From positions 1-7,553 of the forward strand of contig JBKKBM010000050.1 of NCBI GenBank assembly GCA_046714215.1: a stretch of DNA of 7,553 bases, in the 5' to 3' direction. The notes beneath the pieces were generated by a model. That model was not told the DNA's origin and did no database searches. It worked only from the letters and a program-made list of their open reading frames with translations. Numbering within the stretch: position 1 is the stretch's first letter; the number at the start of each line of letters is the position of its first letter. This stretch comes from DATLCI01 sp046714215 (GTDB taxonomy: Bacteria > Acidobacteriota > Terriglobia > Terriglobales > Acidobacteriaceae). The position numbers and the translations under genes are program-made. This document shows, in pieces, positions 1-6,299 of the stretch.

Positions 1-296
1 GAAGCGCGCATCGTCTTTACCACTTCATAGGCGGCCTCAGGATTGGTGCTCAAGTTTTTGCAATTGATGGTGGTGCGATGGTGGGCGCGTCCGTAACCGA
101 GTTCGACCTCGGCGCCGAGCGAGACCAGCAACTTGCGCTCAGTCTGGATGTCGCGGACGTCGGGAATATTCTCCAGGATCACGGGCTCAGCGGTGAGGAT
201 GGCCGCGGCCATGGCGGGTAAAGCAGCATTTTTGGCGCCGCTGACGCGCACCGTTCCCAGCAGGGGATTACCACCGCGGATGACGAATTTATCCAT
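1..296 (-). CDS. murA: UDP-N-acetylglucosamine 1-carboxyvinyltransferase (MurA), N-terminal part
   Basis: MurA transfers enolpyruvate from phosphoenolpyruvate to the 3'-OH of UDP-GlcNAc, the first committed step of cytoplasmic peptidoglycan precursor synthesis. Ninety-eight codons are visible before the gene leaves the left edge; the family is about 420 residues, so roughly three quarters is missing. The protein starts MDKFVIRGG, typical for MurA, followed by the family motif SGAKNAALP at residues 19-27. Its Lys-Asn pair (residues 22-23) is the conserved substrate-contacting pair of the enolpyruvyl transferases. The stretch ENIPDVRDI and the following LLVSLGAEVE also fit the family. The ATG at 296 has no Shine-Dalgarno sequence, but a TACAAT box lies seven bases upstream, suggesting a leaderless or nearly leaderless transcript. 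It lies 111 bases downstream of murQ on the same strand. The active-site Cys loop is outside the window, so integrity of the enzyme cannot be judged. Confidence 0.95.
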   Translation of the reverse strand, partial: MDKFVIRGGNPLLGTVRVSGAKNAALPAMAAAILTAEPVILENIPDVRDIQTERKLLVSLGAEVELGYGRAHHRTTINCKNLSTNPEAAYEVVKTMRA

Positions 297-303
297 TGGT
301 CTG

Positions 304-309
304 ATTGTA
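304..309 (-). promoter_or_regulatory. Putative -10 box of murA (leaderless)
   Basis: TACAAT (five of six matches to TATAAT) ends seven bases before the murA ATG, so transcription would begin at or next to the start codon. The hexamer 17 bases upstream (TGGTGA) matches the -35 consensus at only three positions, so the call rests mainly on the -10 box and on the absence of any Shine-Dalgarno sequence. Confidence 0.4.
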
Positions 310-330
310 TGACGAAAGCAGAAAACTCAC

Positions 331-353
331 CACGGAGGCACGGAGACACGGAG
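331..353. repeat. Short tandem repeat, three CACGGAG units
   Basis: CACGGAG occurs at 331-337, 339-345 and 347-353, giving a strict 8-base period (CACGGAG plus G or A), followed by an A-rich run. The unit is purine-rich on the plus strand and lies between murQ and murA. Similar CACGGAG/CACAGAG strings recur as dispersed intergenic repeats in various environmental bacterial genomes (general recollection, not checked here). No coding role is visible. Confidence 0.55.
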
Positions 354-381
354 AAAAAGCAAATGCATCAGCCTGCAAACC

Positions 382-402
382 GCACAGGCTAAGAGCCTGT
401 GC
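382..402 (-). repeat. Perfect 9-bp hairpin just after murQ; repeat element or weak terminator
   Basis: GCACAGGCT at 382-390 and AGCCTGTGC at 394-402 form a perfect 9-bp stem with a 3-base loop. It begins five bases beyond the murQ stop codon in the direction of murQ transcription. No U-run follows on the minus strand, so it is not a canonical intrinsic terminator. It may stabilise the 3' end of murQ mRNA, or be one copy of a dispersed palindromic repeat. Confidence 0.6.
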
Positions 403-407
403 CACAT

Positions 408-1352
408 TTACACGTCGATATTCTCTTCGATGGCGCGGCGGACGTGACCGCGGACGGCGACCAATCGCGCGCGTGCTTCAGTAACGCTGCATTGCCTTTT
501 CAGCATGACCAAAGCGACCGGGACGCGGCTCTCTGCTATTTGGAGGGCTTTCTTCGCCGTCTCGCGGTCCACGCCGGCCGCGCGTTGCAGTATGGAGATG
601 CCGCGCTCGACCAACTTTTCGTTCTTGAGGTGGACGTTGACCATCAGGTTGCCGTAGACGTAGCCCAGGCGGGTGAAGGCGCCGGTGGTGATCATGTTGC
701 AGACAAGTTTCTGTGCGGTGCCGGCTTTGAGGCGAGTTGAGCCGGGAATGACTTCCGGGCCGACCTCGACCGCGATCTCGATGTCGGCAACCTCACCAAG
801 CTCCGAGTGCTTCACGCAGACGATGGCGACGGTAAGCGCGCCGCGGCTCTTGGCGTACTCGACGGCGGCGATGGTATAGGGGGTGCGTCCGCTGGCGGCG
901 ATGCCGATGACCACGTCGTTGCGGGTAGGGCGGGTGCGGGCAATGTCCGTCTCGCCCTGTTCGCGGGAGTCTTCGTTAAACTCCGCGGCGTGGCCCAGAG
1001 CCTTGGCGCCACCCGCCATCACGTATTGCACGGTCTCGGGATCGGCATTGAAGGTGGGAGGGCACTCGGAAGAATCGAGCGCGGCGATGCGTCCGCTGCT
1101 GCCGGCGCCCACGTAGATCAAGCGACCGCCATTGCCGATCGCCTTGGCCACCGCGTCGATGGCGGCCGCCACCTGGGGCAGGGTCTTTTTCACCGCGCGC
1201 GCCACTTTGGCGTCTTCCGCGTTGATGATGCGGGCGATCTGTACCGGCGACCGGGTATCGAACGCGGCCGACGAGCGGTTGGGCTGCTCAGTGGCGAGCT
1301 TGCGCAGGTCTGTTTTCTTGCGAAGCGGTGAAGGATTGGGCTTAGGCGTCAT
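408..1352 (-). CDS. murQ: N-acetylmuramic acid 6-phosphate etherase (MurQ)
   Basis: MurQ cleaves the D-lactyl ether of MurNAc-6-phosphate to give GlcNAc-6-phosphate and D-lactate in the cytoplasm, the key step of MurNAc recycling. The 314-residue product matches the usual length (about 300). Numbering from the TTG one codon upstream, it shows the N-terminal TEQPN and RIINAED motifs (22-26, 43-48), a SIS sugar-phosphate domain with VGAGSSGR (82-89) and SSECPPTF (95-102), GIAASGRTPY (151-160), GSTRLKAGTAQKL (205-217) and a C-terminal helical domain. Glu97 aligns with E. coli catalytic Glu83 and Glu128 with Glu114, so the enzyme looks intact. The ATG at 1352 overlaps the TGA of the upstream hydrolase gene by one base (TGATG). 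No Shine-Dalgarno site is seen, so translation is probably coupled. The TTG at 1355 is an alternative start. No murNAc kinase, PTS transporter or MurR regulator is in the window. Confidence 0.96.
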   Translation of the reverse strand: MTPKPNPSPLRKKTDLRKLATEQPNRSSAAFDTRSPVQIARIINAEDAKVARAVKKTLPQVAAAIDAVAKAIGNGGRLIYVGAGSSGRIAALDSSECPPTFNADPETVQYVMAGGAKALGHAAEFNEDSREQGETDIARTRPTRNDVVIGIAASGRTPYTIAAVEYAKSRGALTVAIVCVKHSELGEVADIEIAVEVGPEVIPGSTRLKAGTAQKLVCNMITTGAFTRLGYVYGNLMVNVHLKNEKLVERGISILQRAAGVDRETAKKALQIAESRVPVALVMLKRQCSVTEARARLVAVRGHVRRAIEENIDV

Positions 1353-2431
1353 CAATGATTATCAGTCAAAGTATCAGGCAGCAGAGCTTCCATCATAGCG
1401 TCATGGACGGCGGGGCGCACCTGCTTTATGGCCTGCGACTGCGCGCGAGGCCAGGTCCGGTTGGTGAGCAGCGTGATGGAGACGTCGCGCTCGGGATCGA
1501 TCCACAGGGAGGTGCCGGTATAGCCGAGGTGGCCGAAGGATGCGGCAGAAAAATATTTTCCCGACTGCGAGGGCGCGGAAGGTGTGTCCCAACCCAAAGC
1601 GCGGGAAGTCCCGGCAGGCAGTGGCTGCCGCTGGGCAAAAAGTTTTACCGTTTCCGGGCGGAGGATGGGCGCGCCGCCGCGTAACATACACAACGCAAAC
1701 TTCGCGACGTCTTCGGCGGGCGCGAACAAGCCGGCGTGACCGGCGACCCCGCCGAGGACGAAAGCGTTCTCGTCGTTGACCTCACCTTGAATGATGCGAT
1801 GGCGAAAGTAATGGTCGTCGAGCGTCGGCGGGATGTGGTCGCGCGATTCGTCTTTACCTGCGGGGGGCGGGTTGAAGCGGGTACGGGTCATGCCCAGAGG
1901 CTGGAATATCTCGCGTTCACAGAAGACATCGAGCGACGCGCCGGCCAGCCGCTCCAATGCGACGCCGAGCAGGATGAATCCCAGATCGCTGTACTCGGAA
2001 CGGCTCATTGGGTCCGCCTGCAAGGGAGATGCGAATACGGCGCGCAGAAATTCGTCTTTCGTGCGATGTTTTTCGAAGTAGCGCTCATGCGCGGGCAGGC
2101 CGGAAGCATGTGCCAGCAGCATGCGAAAGGTGATGGTGGCGCGGCGCGGATCAGCCCCCGCGAATTCAGGCACCACCGCGATCACCGGAACATCGCGGTG
2201 TAAGACCTCGCGGTCGAACAGCAGCATCGCCATCGTAGTCGTGGCGACAACTTTGGTGACAGACGCGAGGTCAAAGACGGTCTGGGTAGTGACGGCGGGC
2301 GCGTCGGGGTCAAAAGTAAAGTGTCCGAAGGCCTCCGTGTGACGAATGGCGCCGGCGGCGGTCACCGCCACAACGCCGCCGGGGACCTCATCCAGGCCCT
2401 TGATGCGCGCGGCTGACAGACGGTCCTCCAT
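1352..2431 (-). CDS. Cytoplasmic serine hydrolase, class C beta-lactamase/PBP fold (YfeW/AmiE-like)
   Basis: This 359-residue protein has the three active-site motifs of the class C beta-lactamase / peptidase S12 fold: SxxK as S57-V-T-K60, YxN-like Y147-S-D149, and the third motif H301-L-G303. Other family blocks are FDLASVTK, the GGVAGHAGLF segment (227-236) and GTSLWIDP. Family members act as DD-peptidases, esterases or amidases. The GEVxD...GGVAGHAGLF pattern recalls E. coli YfeW (PBP4B, encoded with murQ-murP) and B. subtilis YbbE/AmiE, an amidase encoded with murQ; this is from memory of those proteins. No signal peptide or membrane segment is present, so it should be cytoplasmic, which would suit removal of peptide from imported MurNAc-peptides. 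An in-frame TGA lies five codons upstream of the ATG, fixing the start. It is first in a two-gene operon with murQ. The exact bond cleaved is unknown; beta-lactam resistance is unlikely to be its role. Confidence 0.88.
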   Translation of the reverse strand: MEDRLSAARIKGLDEVPGGVVAVTAAGAIRHTEAFGHFTFDPDAPAVTTQTVFDLASVTKVVATTTMAMLLFDREVLHRDVPVIAVVPEFAGADPRRATITFRMLLAHASGLPAHERYFEKHRTKDEFLRAVFASPLQADPMSRSEYSDLGFILLGVALERLAGASLDVFCEREIFQPLGMTRTRFNPPPAGKDESRDHIPPTLDDHYFRHRIIQGEVNDENAFVLGGVAGHAGLFAPAEDVAKFALCMLRGGAPILRPETVKLFAQRQPLPAGTSRALGWDTPSAPSQSGKYFSAASFGHLGYTGTSLWIDPERDVSITLLTNRTWPRAQSQAIKQVRPAVHDAMMEALLPDTLTDNH

Positions 2432-2437
2432 CAGCTT

Positions 2438-2446
2438 GTTATATCA
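2438..2446 (-). promoter_or_regulatory. Putative extended -10 promoter of the hydrolase-murQ operon
   Basis: TGATATAAC on the minus strand fits an extended -10 element (TGnTATAAT, one mismatch) and ends six bases before the ATG at 2431. No -35 hexamer is recognisable at 16-18 bases, as is common for extended -10 promoters. The position predicts a leaderless mRNA, in keeping with the absence of a Shine-Dalgarno site. Confidence 0.45.
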
Positions 2447-2468
2447 AAGCATCGCCGCTCCAGTGACG

Positions 2469-2548
2469 AACGGGGGCAGTCCGGATGGCTCTGATTCTAA
2501 ATGAAACTGTTGTCGCTGCGCCGGGGTCCAGCGTGCCCCCGTTTTTTT
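2469..2548 (+). terminator. Orphan intrinsic-terminator-like structure, possible small RNA 3' end
   Basis: On the plus strand, AACGGGGGCA (2469-2478) is a perfect 10-bp inverted match to TGCCCCCGTT (2534-2543), and the Ts continue to 2548. Nested inside is CGCTG (2514-2518) pairing with CAGCG (2529-2533). A shorter alternative stem pairs CGGGG (2522-2526) with CCCCG (2537-2541) directly before seven Ts, excluding both other helices. The order stem plus U-run is that of a rho-independent terminator, yet no plus-strand gene precedes it. It may end a small RNA or leader transcript, attenuate transcription toward the receptor, or be left over from a lost gene. Confidence 0.55.
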
Positions 2549-2680
2549 ATTCCGCCGACGCGAATCCCTGCTACCAGAGGGTCGGGAGCAGTGGCAGCTA
2601 AAGTTGGTTGAAAACGGGCGCAAAAACGTGACCAAATCTATGATTTATGGGATATACAACAACCAACAATTCTGCGGAAC

Positions 2681-2690
2681 CATATATATG
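2681..2690. repeat. Perfect palindrome CATATATATG in AT-rich spacer
   Basis: CATATATATG is a 10-base perfect palindrome about 120 bases before the receptor start codon, in the most AT-rich part of the spacer. It could be an operator half-site or part of a promoter; there is no second copy in the spacer to support a specific regulator. Confidence 0.3.
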
Positions 2691-2796
2691 CCTCATGTAA
2701 GTAATTGAAAATAAAGAGAAAGCATCTGGAATGAGGATTGCATAGCTATCCGGTGAGACACTAGGGCTTAGCCTTGGGTCGGACACTGGATTCTAG

Positions 2797-2801
2797 AGGA
2801 G
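2797..2801 (+). promoter_or_regulatory. Strong Shine-Dalgarno site of the receptor gene
   Basis: AGGAG, within AGAGGAGAG at 2795-2803, lies six bases before the ATG at 2808. It is the only strong ribosome binding site in the window and fixes the receptor's start. It contrasts with the genes on the other strand, which lack one. Confidence 0.9.
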
Positions 2802-2807
2802 AGAATA

Positions 2808-5800
2808 ATGAGCAGCAAAACCATAAAACTGATGACCCTGATGTTCTTAGTGGCGGGGTTTTCACTGTTTGCCTTTGCGCAGACTGAGACAGGCCAGATC
2901 GGCGGCGTCGTTACCGATCCGAGTGGCGCCGTCGTTGCCGGCGTGAAAGTGACGGCAATCTCCAACAACACGCAAACCACGCGTGTGGTGACGTCAGATT
3001 CAAACGGTTCCTACATCATCACCAACTTACAACCTGGGATCTACGATGTGAAATTCGAAGGCCAGGGATTTTCCGAGCAGACAAAGAAAGTCCAAGTCAC
3101 GGTTGGTGGGCGCACGGGCGTGAATACGGCCCTGACCGTCGGTGCAGCCACGACCACTGTGGAAGTCGTTGGTTCCGGTGGAGTTCAAGTAGAACTGGAA
3201 AAGTCGGAGCTATCCCAAGTAGTGAGCGGGAAACACTTCACCGAGTCTCCCTCGAATGATCGTAATCCTTATGCTCTGGTTTACGTGACGCCGAATGTGA
3301 GCAACGCAGATCCTTCCGGACGGGGCGTCGGCGTGGCCATCAACGGCCAGCGAGCCGCCAGCACCTCCATCACTTTGGACGGCGCGGACAACGTGGATCT
3401 GTTCACCGCATCCCTGGCTCAGTCTATCCCGCTGGATGCCGTACAGGAGTTCCGCGTTATTAACAGCAACTTTGGCGCGGAGTACGGTAAAGCTTCGGGT
3501 GGGATCGTAAACGTGGCCACGAAATCGGGCACCAATAATTTTCACGGATCCGTGTTCGAGTTCTATCGTGGGTCTGCTTTGGCTGCCAACACCTATGACA
3601 ACAACGCCAACAAAGTTGTCCAGCCGCGGTATGTCCGCAACCAGTTTGGTTATTCCGTCGGCGGGCCCATCGTGAAGGAAAAGCTGTTTTTCTTCAACAG
3701 CACGGAATTCATCCGGGTCCGCAGCGCAAGAACGGAGCGTGTGTTGGTGCCTACGGCGCAGTTCGTCGCGGCCGCAGCCCAGCCTACCCGAGACTTCTTT
3801 GCTGCTTTTGGGACCTTGGCATCGCCCATCAATGGCGCCGTCATTACTAAGGCGGACTTCACGGCCAGCGGCTTTAGTCCCACCGGTCCGTACGCAGCCC
3901 TGCCGGCCAACACGCCGATCTTTGGCGAGGTACGGTATCTAGTGCCCGTGGACGCCGGGGGAGGCGACCCGCAGAACCAATACCAGACGACGACACGCGT
4001 AGATTTCAACTTGACTGACAAGACCACACTCTTCGGACGCTATTCCGTGCAGAGAGCAGATATATTCAAGGGCAGCGTGGCAAACAGTCCGTACAAGGGG
4101 TTCAACACCGGTGCGGAAGTCTATGGCGCCAATGCGTTGATCTCGCTCACGCATGTTTTTACTCCCACCCTGGTCAGCAATACCAAGGTGGTGTACAACC
4201 GCAACCGCAGTGATCAGCCGCTGGGTGAGAATCCTCCCACACCCACTCTGTTCTTCCGCAATGTCACCACTCGTGTGACCACTGCGGGGGGCACGTTGCG
4301 CGTGGCCGGCCCTGGCTACCTACCGTTCAGTCCTGGTTCCGCCATCCCGTTCCAATGCCCGCAGAATCTCTACGAGATCCACGAAGACATGAACTGGACC
4401 AAGGGTTCACACCAGGTGAAGTTCGGGATGCAGCTTATCCACACGCGTGACAACCGGGAGTTCGGCGCCTTCCAGAATTCAGCGCAGACCCTCTCGACCA
4501 CAAGTCTGGGTAATGGGCTGGATAACTTCTTAAACGGCTTGCTTGCCCAGTTCCAGGGGGCGATCGATCCGCAAGGAAAATTCCCTTGTAAACGTGATGC
4601 CAACAACGTGTTTATTATCAATACTGCGTGTTCCGTGGTGACGCCACTGGGCCCGCCGGATTTCAGCCGCAATAACCGTTTCGGGGATATTGGTCTTTAT
4701 GCTACCGATTCCTGGAAGATTTTCCCGCGGTTGACGGTGAATCTGGGTGTGCGTTGGGAGTACTACGGTGTGCAGCACAACATCGACCCGAAGCAGGATT
4801 CCAACTTCTATTACGGAGCTGGCGCCAATATTTATGAGCAGATCCGGAATGGAGAAGGATTCGCCACCCCCGACAGCCCGACCAAGGGACTGTGGGGAAA
4901 GGATTACAACAACTTCGCGCCTCGCCTCGGCTTTGCGTGGGATGTGCTGGGCAATGGCAAGACTTCGTTGCGCGGCGGTTATGGGATCGGTTTCGAACGC
5001 AACATCGGCAACGTGACCTACAACGTGTTGTTCAACCCTCCGTTCTTTGCTTCGCCTTCGATCAACTCGACGGACGTACCGGCGGGAACCTTGACGGTCA
5101 CCACGTCGAACATCGGGCCGTATGCCGGTGCTGCCGGCGTCTCGAAGCCTTTGACGAACCTCCAATTGCGGCATATCGACCAGAACATCCGGACCGCATA
5201 CGCGCACAACTGGAACCTGTCACTCGAGCAGGAGCTGATGAAGAACACGGTAGCATCCGTGTCCTACTCTGGTTCCAAGGGCGTGGATCTGTACACCTTG
5301 GAGAATCCCAACCGTCCGGGCTCAGGTGTGATCTACCTGAACGATGTGGAGACTGGGACCACTCGGACAAGCCGCTTAAACCGCCAGTACACCAACCTCA
5401 ACACCCGTCGGAACAATGGGTTCTCGGATTATCACGCGATGATCACGAGCGTTCGCAGTTCCGACCTGTTCAATCAAGGGCTGTCGTTCCAGGCGCACTA
5501 CACCTGGGCGCACACCATTGACAACCTGAGCTCGACCTTTAGCGAATCCGCCAACAACTTCAACCTGGGACTGCTGGATCCGTTCAACCCTGGGCTGGAC
5601 AAGGGCAGCGCTGATTTCGACATACGGCATCGCCTTATCGTCAGCTCTTTCTGGGACCTGCCGTATTTCAAGAATTCCAGCAATCCCGCACTGAAGTACA
5701 TCCTGGGCGGATGGACGTTCGCGCCGACGTTTAATGCACAATCCGGCGCGCCGTTCACCATCTTCGATTGTTCCAACTTTGGAGCAATATCACAGACATG

Positions 5801-6248
5801 CCCGCGCATCATTCCTACAGGGGCATTCGTAAGAAAGGATGGCGCTCAGGACCGTGGACCGAATGCGAACACGTACCTGATCTTGCCGACTTCAACCCCG
5901 GTCGTGAACCCGGTCTTCGGCTCTTCAGACTTCGGTCTGTGCACCCGCGGACAAGGTGCGGCCGGACCGTGCCCGTGGCCTGCAGGCATGAGCCAGCGCA
6001 ATGCCTTCAAGAGCCCTGGGATCTGGAATGTAGACTTGGGTATGAACAAGAACATCAAAGTATCCGAAGGTTTCTCTCTCCAGTTCCGTGGGGAACTCAT
6101 CAACGCTTTCAACCACTCTAATCTGTTTGTGAGCGGATCTAGCGCTGAAGCCTACAATGACGCTGATACGGATGCTCCGGATGGGCGTATCACCTCATCC
6201 CGTGCGGGCAACCGTAGAATTCAGTTGGCCGTGAAGATCATCTTCTAA
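2808..6248 (+). CDS. Oar-like TonB-dependent receptor with carboxypeptidase-regulatory-like domain
   Basis: This predicted outer-membrane transporter has 1146 residues, a normal length for the family. Residues 1-24 form a signal peptide ending in the AxA site A22-F23-A24 before Q25. A carboxypeptidase-regulatory-like (CarboxypepD_reg) beta-sandwich follows at about 27-112 (GGVVTDPSGAVVAG, GSYIITNLQPGIYDV). A possible Ton-box-like string TTTVEVVG spans 115-122. The plug is at about 125-245, with NGQR (179-182), LDGADN (190-195), EYGKASGG (225-232) and TKSGTN (238-243). The remainder is a long beta-barrel, beginning near GGPI and FFF (285-296) and ending in a C-terminal Phe, the signature recognised by the BAM machinery. 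Similar proteins are numerous in Acidobacteriota and include Oar of myxobacteria; substrates are mostly unknown (oligosaccharides, peptides or proteins are proposed). Energy would come from TonB-ExbB-ExbD. Start and 3' end are clear: Shine-Dalgarno six bases upstream and a strong terminator downstream. A link to peptidoglycan fragments is inferred from the neighbours only. Confidence 0.9.
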   Translation: MSSKTIKLMTLMFLVAGFSLFAFAQTETGQIGGVVTDPSGAVVAGVKVTAISNNTQTTRVVTSDSNGSYIITNLQPGIYDVKFEGQGFSEQTKKVQVTVGGRTGVNTALTVGAATTTVEVVGSGGVQVELEKSELSQVVSGKHFTESPSNDRNPYALVYVTPNVSNADPSGRGVGVAINGQRAASTSITLDGADNVDLFTASLAQSIPLDAVQEFRVINSNFGAEYGKASGGIVNVATKSGTNNFHGSVFEFYRGSALAANTYDNNANKVVQPRYVRNQFGYSVGGPIVKEKLFFFNSTEFIRVRSARTERVLVPTAQFVAAAAQPTRDFFAAFGTLASPINGAVITKADFTASGFSPTGPYAALPANTPIFGEVRYLVPVDAGGGDPQNQYQTTTRVDFNLTDKTTLFGRYSVQRADIFKGSVANSPYKGFNTGAEVYGANALISLTHVFTPTLVSNTKVVYNRNRSDQPLGENPPTPTLFFRNVTTRVTTAGGTLRVAGPGYLPFSPGSAIPFQCPQNLYEIHEDMNWTKGSHQVKFGMQLIHTRDNREFGAFQNSAQTLSTTSLGNGLDNFLNGLLAQFQGAIDPQGKFPCKRDANNVFIINTACSVVTPLGPPDFSRNNRFGDIGLYATDSWKIFPRLTVNLGVRWEYYGVQHNIDPKQDSNFYYGAGANIYEQIRNGEGFATPDSPTKGLWGKDYNNFAPRLGFAWDVLGNGKTSLRGGYGIGFERNIGNVTYNVLFNPPFFASPSINSTDVPAGTLTVTTSNIGPYAGAAGVSKPLTNLQLRHIDQNIRTAYAHNWNLSLEQELMKNTVASVSYSGSKGVDLYTLENPNRPGSGVIYLNDVETGTTRTSRLNRQYTNLNTRRNNGFSDYHAMITSVRSSDLFNQGLSFQAHYTWAHTIDNLSSTFSESANNFNLGLLDPFNPGLDKGSADFDIRHRLIVSSFWDLPYFKNSSNPALKYILGGWTFAPTFNAQSGAPFTIFDCSNFGAISQTCPRIIPTGAFVRKDGAQDRGPNANTYLILPTSTPVVNPVFGSSDFGLCTRGQGAAGPCPWPAGMSQRNAFKSPGIWNVDLGMNKNIKVSEGFSLQFRGELINAFNHSNLFVSGSSAEAYNDADTDAPDGRITSSRAGNRRIQLAVKIIF

Positions 6249-6272
6249 CCTTCTGCAACTGCTGTTCCTGGG

Positions 6273-6299
6273 GGGGGCCCTTCGGGCCCCCGCTTTTTT
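6273..6299 (+). terminator. Intrinsic terminator of the receptor gene
   Basis: GGGGGCCC (6273-6280) and GGGCCCCC (6284-6291) form a perfect 8-bp all-GC stem with a TTC loop, followed by GC and six Ts (6294-6299). It starts 25 bases after the receptor stop codon. There is no U-run on the minus strand, so it acts on plus-strand transcripts only. It separates the receptor from the exported hydrolase, which should therefore have its own promoter or depend on read-through. Confidence 0.92.

Larger units (their letters stand above)
2432..2807. other. Divergent intergenic region, 376 bases, no credible gene
   Basis: This region separates the minus-strand hydrolase-murQ operon from the plus-strand receptor gene. 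From left to right it holds the hydrolase promoter, a GC-rich block with a terminator-like RNA structure ending in seven Ts at 2542-2548, a stretch without recognisable motifs, and an AT-rich block (about 2630-2755) with the palindromes CATATATATG (2681-2690) and ATAGCTAT (2742-2749). It ends with the receptor's ribosome binding site. Short open frames here lack ribosome sites and domain-like sequence. A -10-like TATGAT at 2639-2644 and a TTGAAA at 2705-2710 exist, but neither has a convincing partner hexamer, so no receptor promoter is assigned. Confidence 0.7.

Noticed and set aside
331..353. CRISPR-like short repeats
   Set aside because: The units are only 7-8 bases with no spacers and no cas genes.
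807..1331. Long plus-strand open frame (174 codons) opposite murQ
   Set aside because: It is the antisense of a fully conserved murQ, has no ribosome site and reads as low-complexity Ala/Gly/Arg-rich sequence, as expected from GC-rich codon bias.
1736..2203. Plus-strand open frame (155 codons) opposite the cytoplasmic hydrolase
   Set aside because: Antisense shadow of a gene with clear active-site motifs; no domain-like sequence of its own.
1352..2431. True beta-lactam resistance gene (AmpC)
   Set aside because: The protein has no signal peptide, its second motif is YSD and its third is HLG, not the YxN and KTG of AmpC, and it is coupled to murQ, all pointing to a cell-wall metabolic role.
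2560..2585. CGAATCCCTGCTACCA string resembling a tRNA 3' end
   Set aside because: The T-loop lacks the TTC consensus, no T-stem or acceptor stem pairs, and no anticodon arm is found upstream.
2444..2635. Small minus-strand open frame (63 codons) upstream of the hydrolase
   Set aside because: No ribosome site, Arg/Ser/Pro-rich composition, and it spans the terminator-like hairpin; probably non-coding.
2808..3140. Carboxypeptidase function suggested by the N-terminal domain name
   Set aside because: The domain is the non-catalytic regulatory-like beta-sandwich; there is no zinc peptidase domain, and the rest is a plug and barrel.
4530..5207. Minus-strand open frame (225 codons) inside the receptor gene
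   Set aside because: The receptor frame is continuous and family-like across the whole stretch; the reverse frame is Arg/Val-rich with no recognisable domain.
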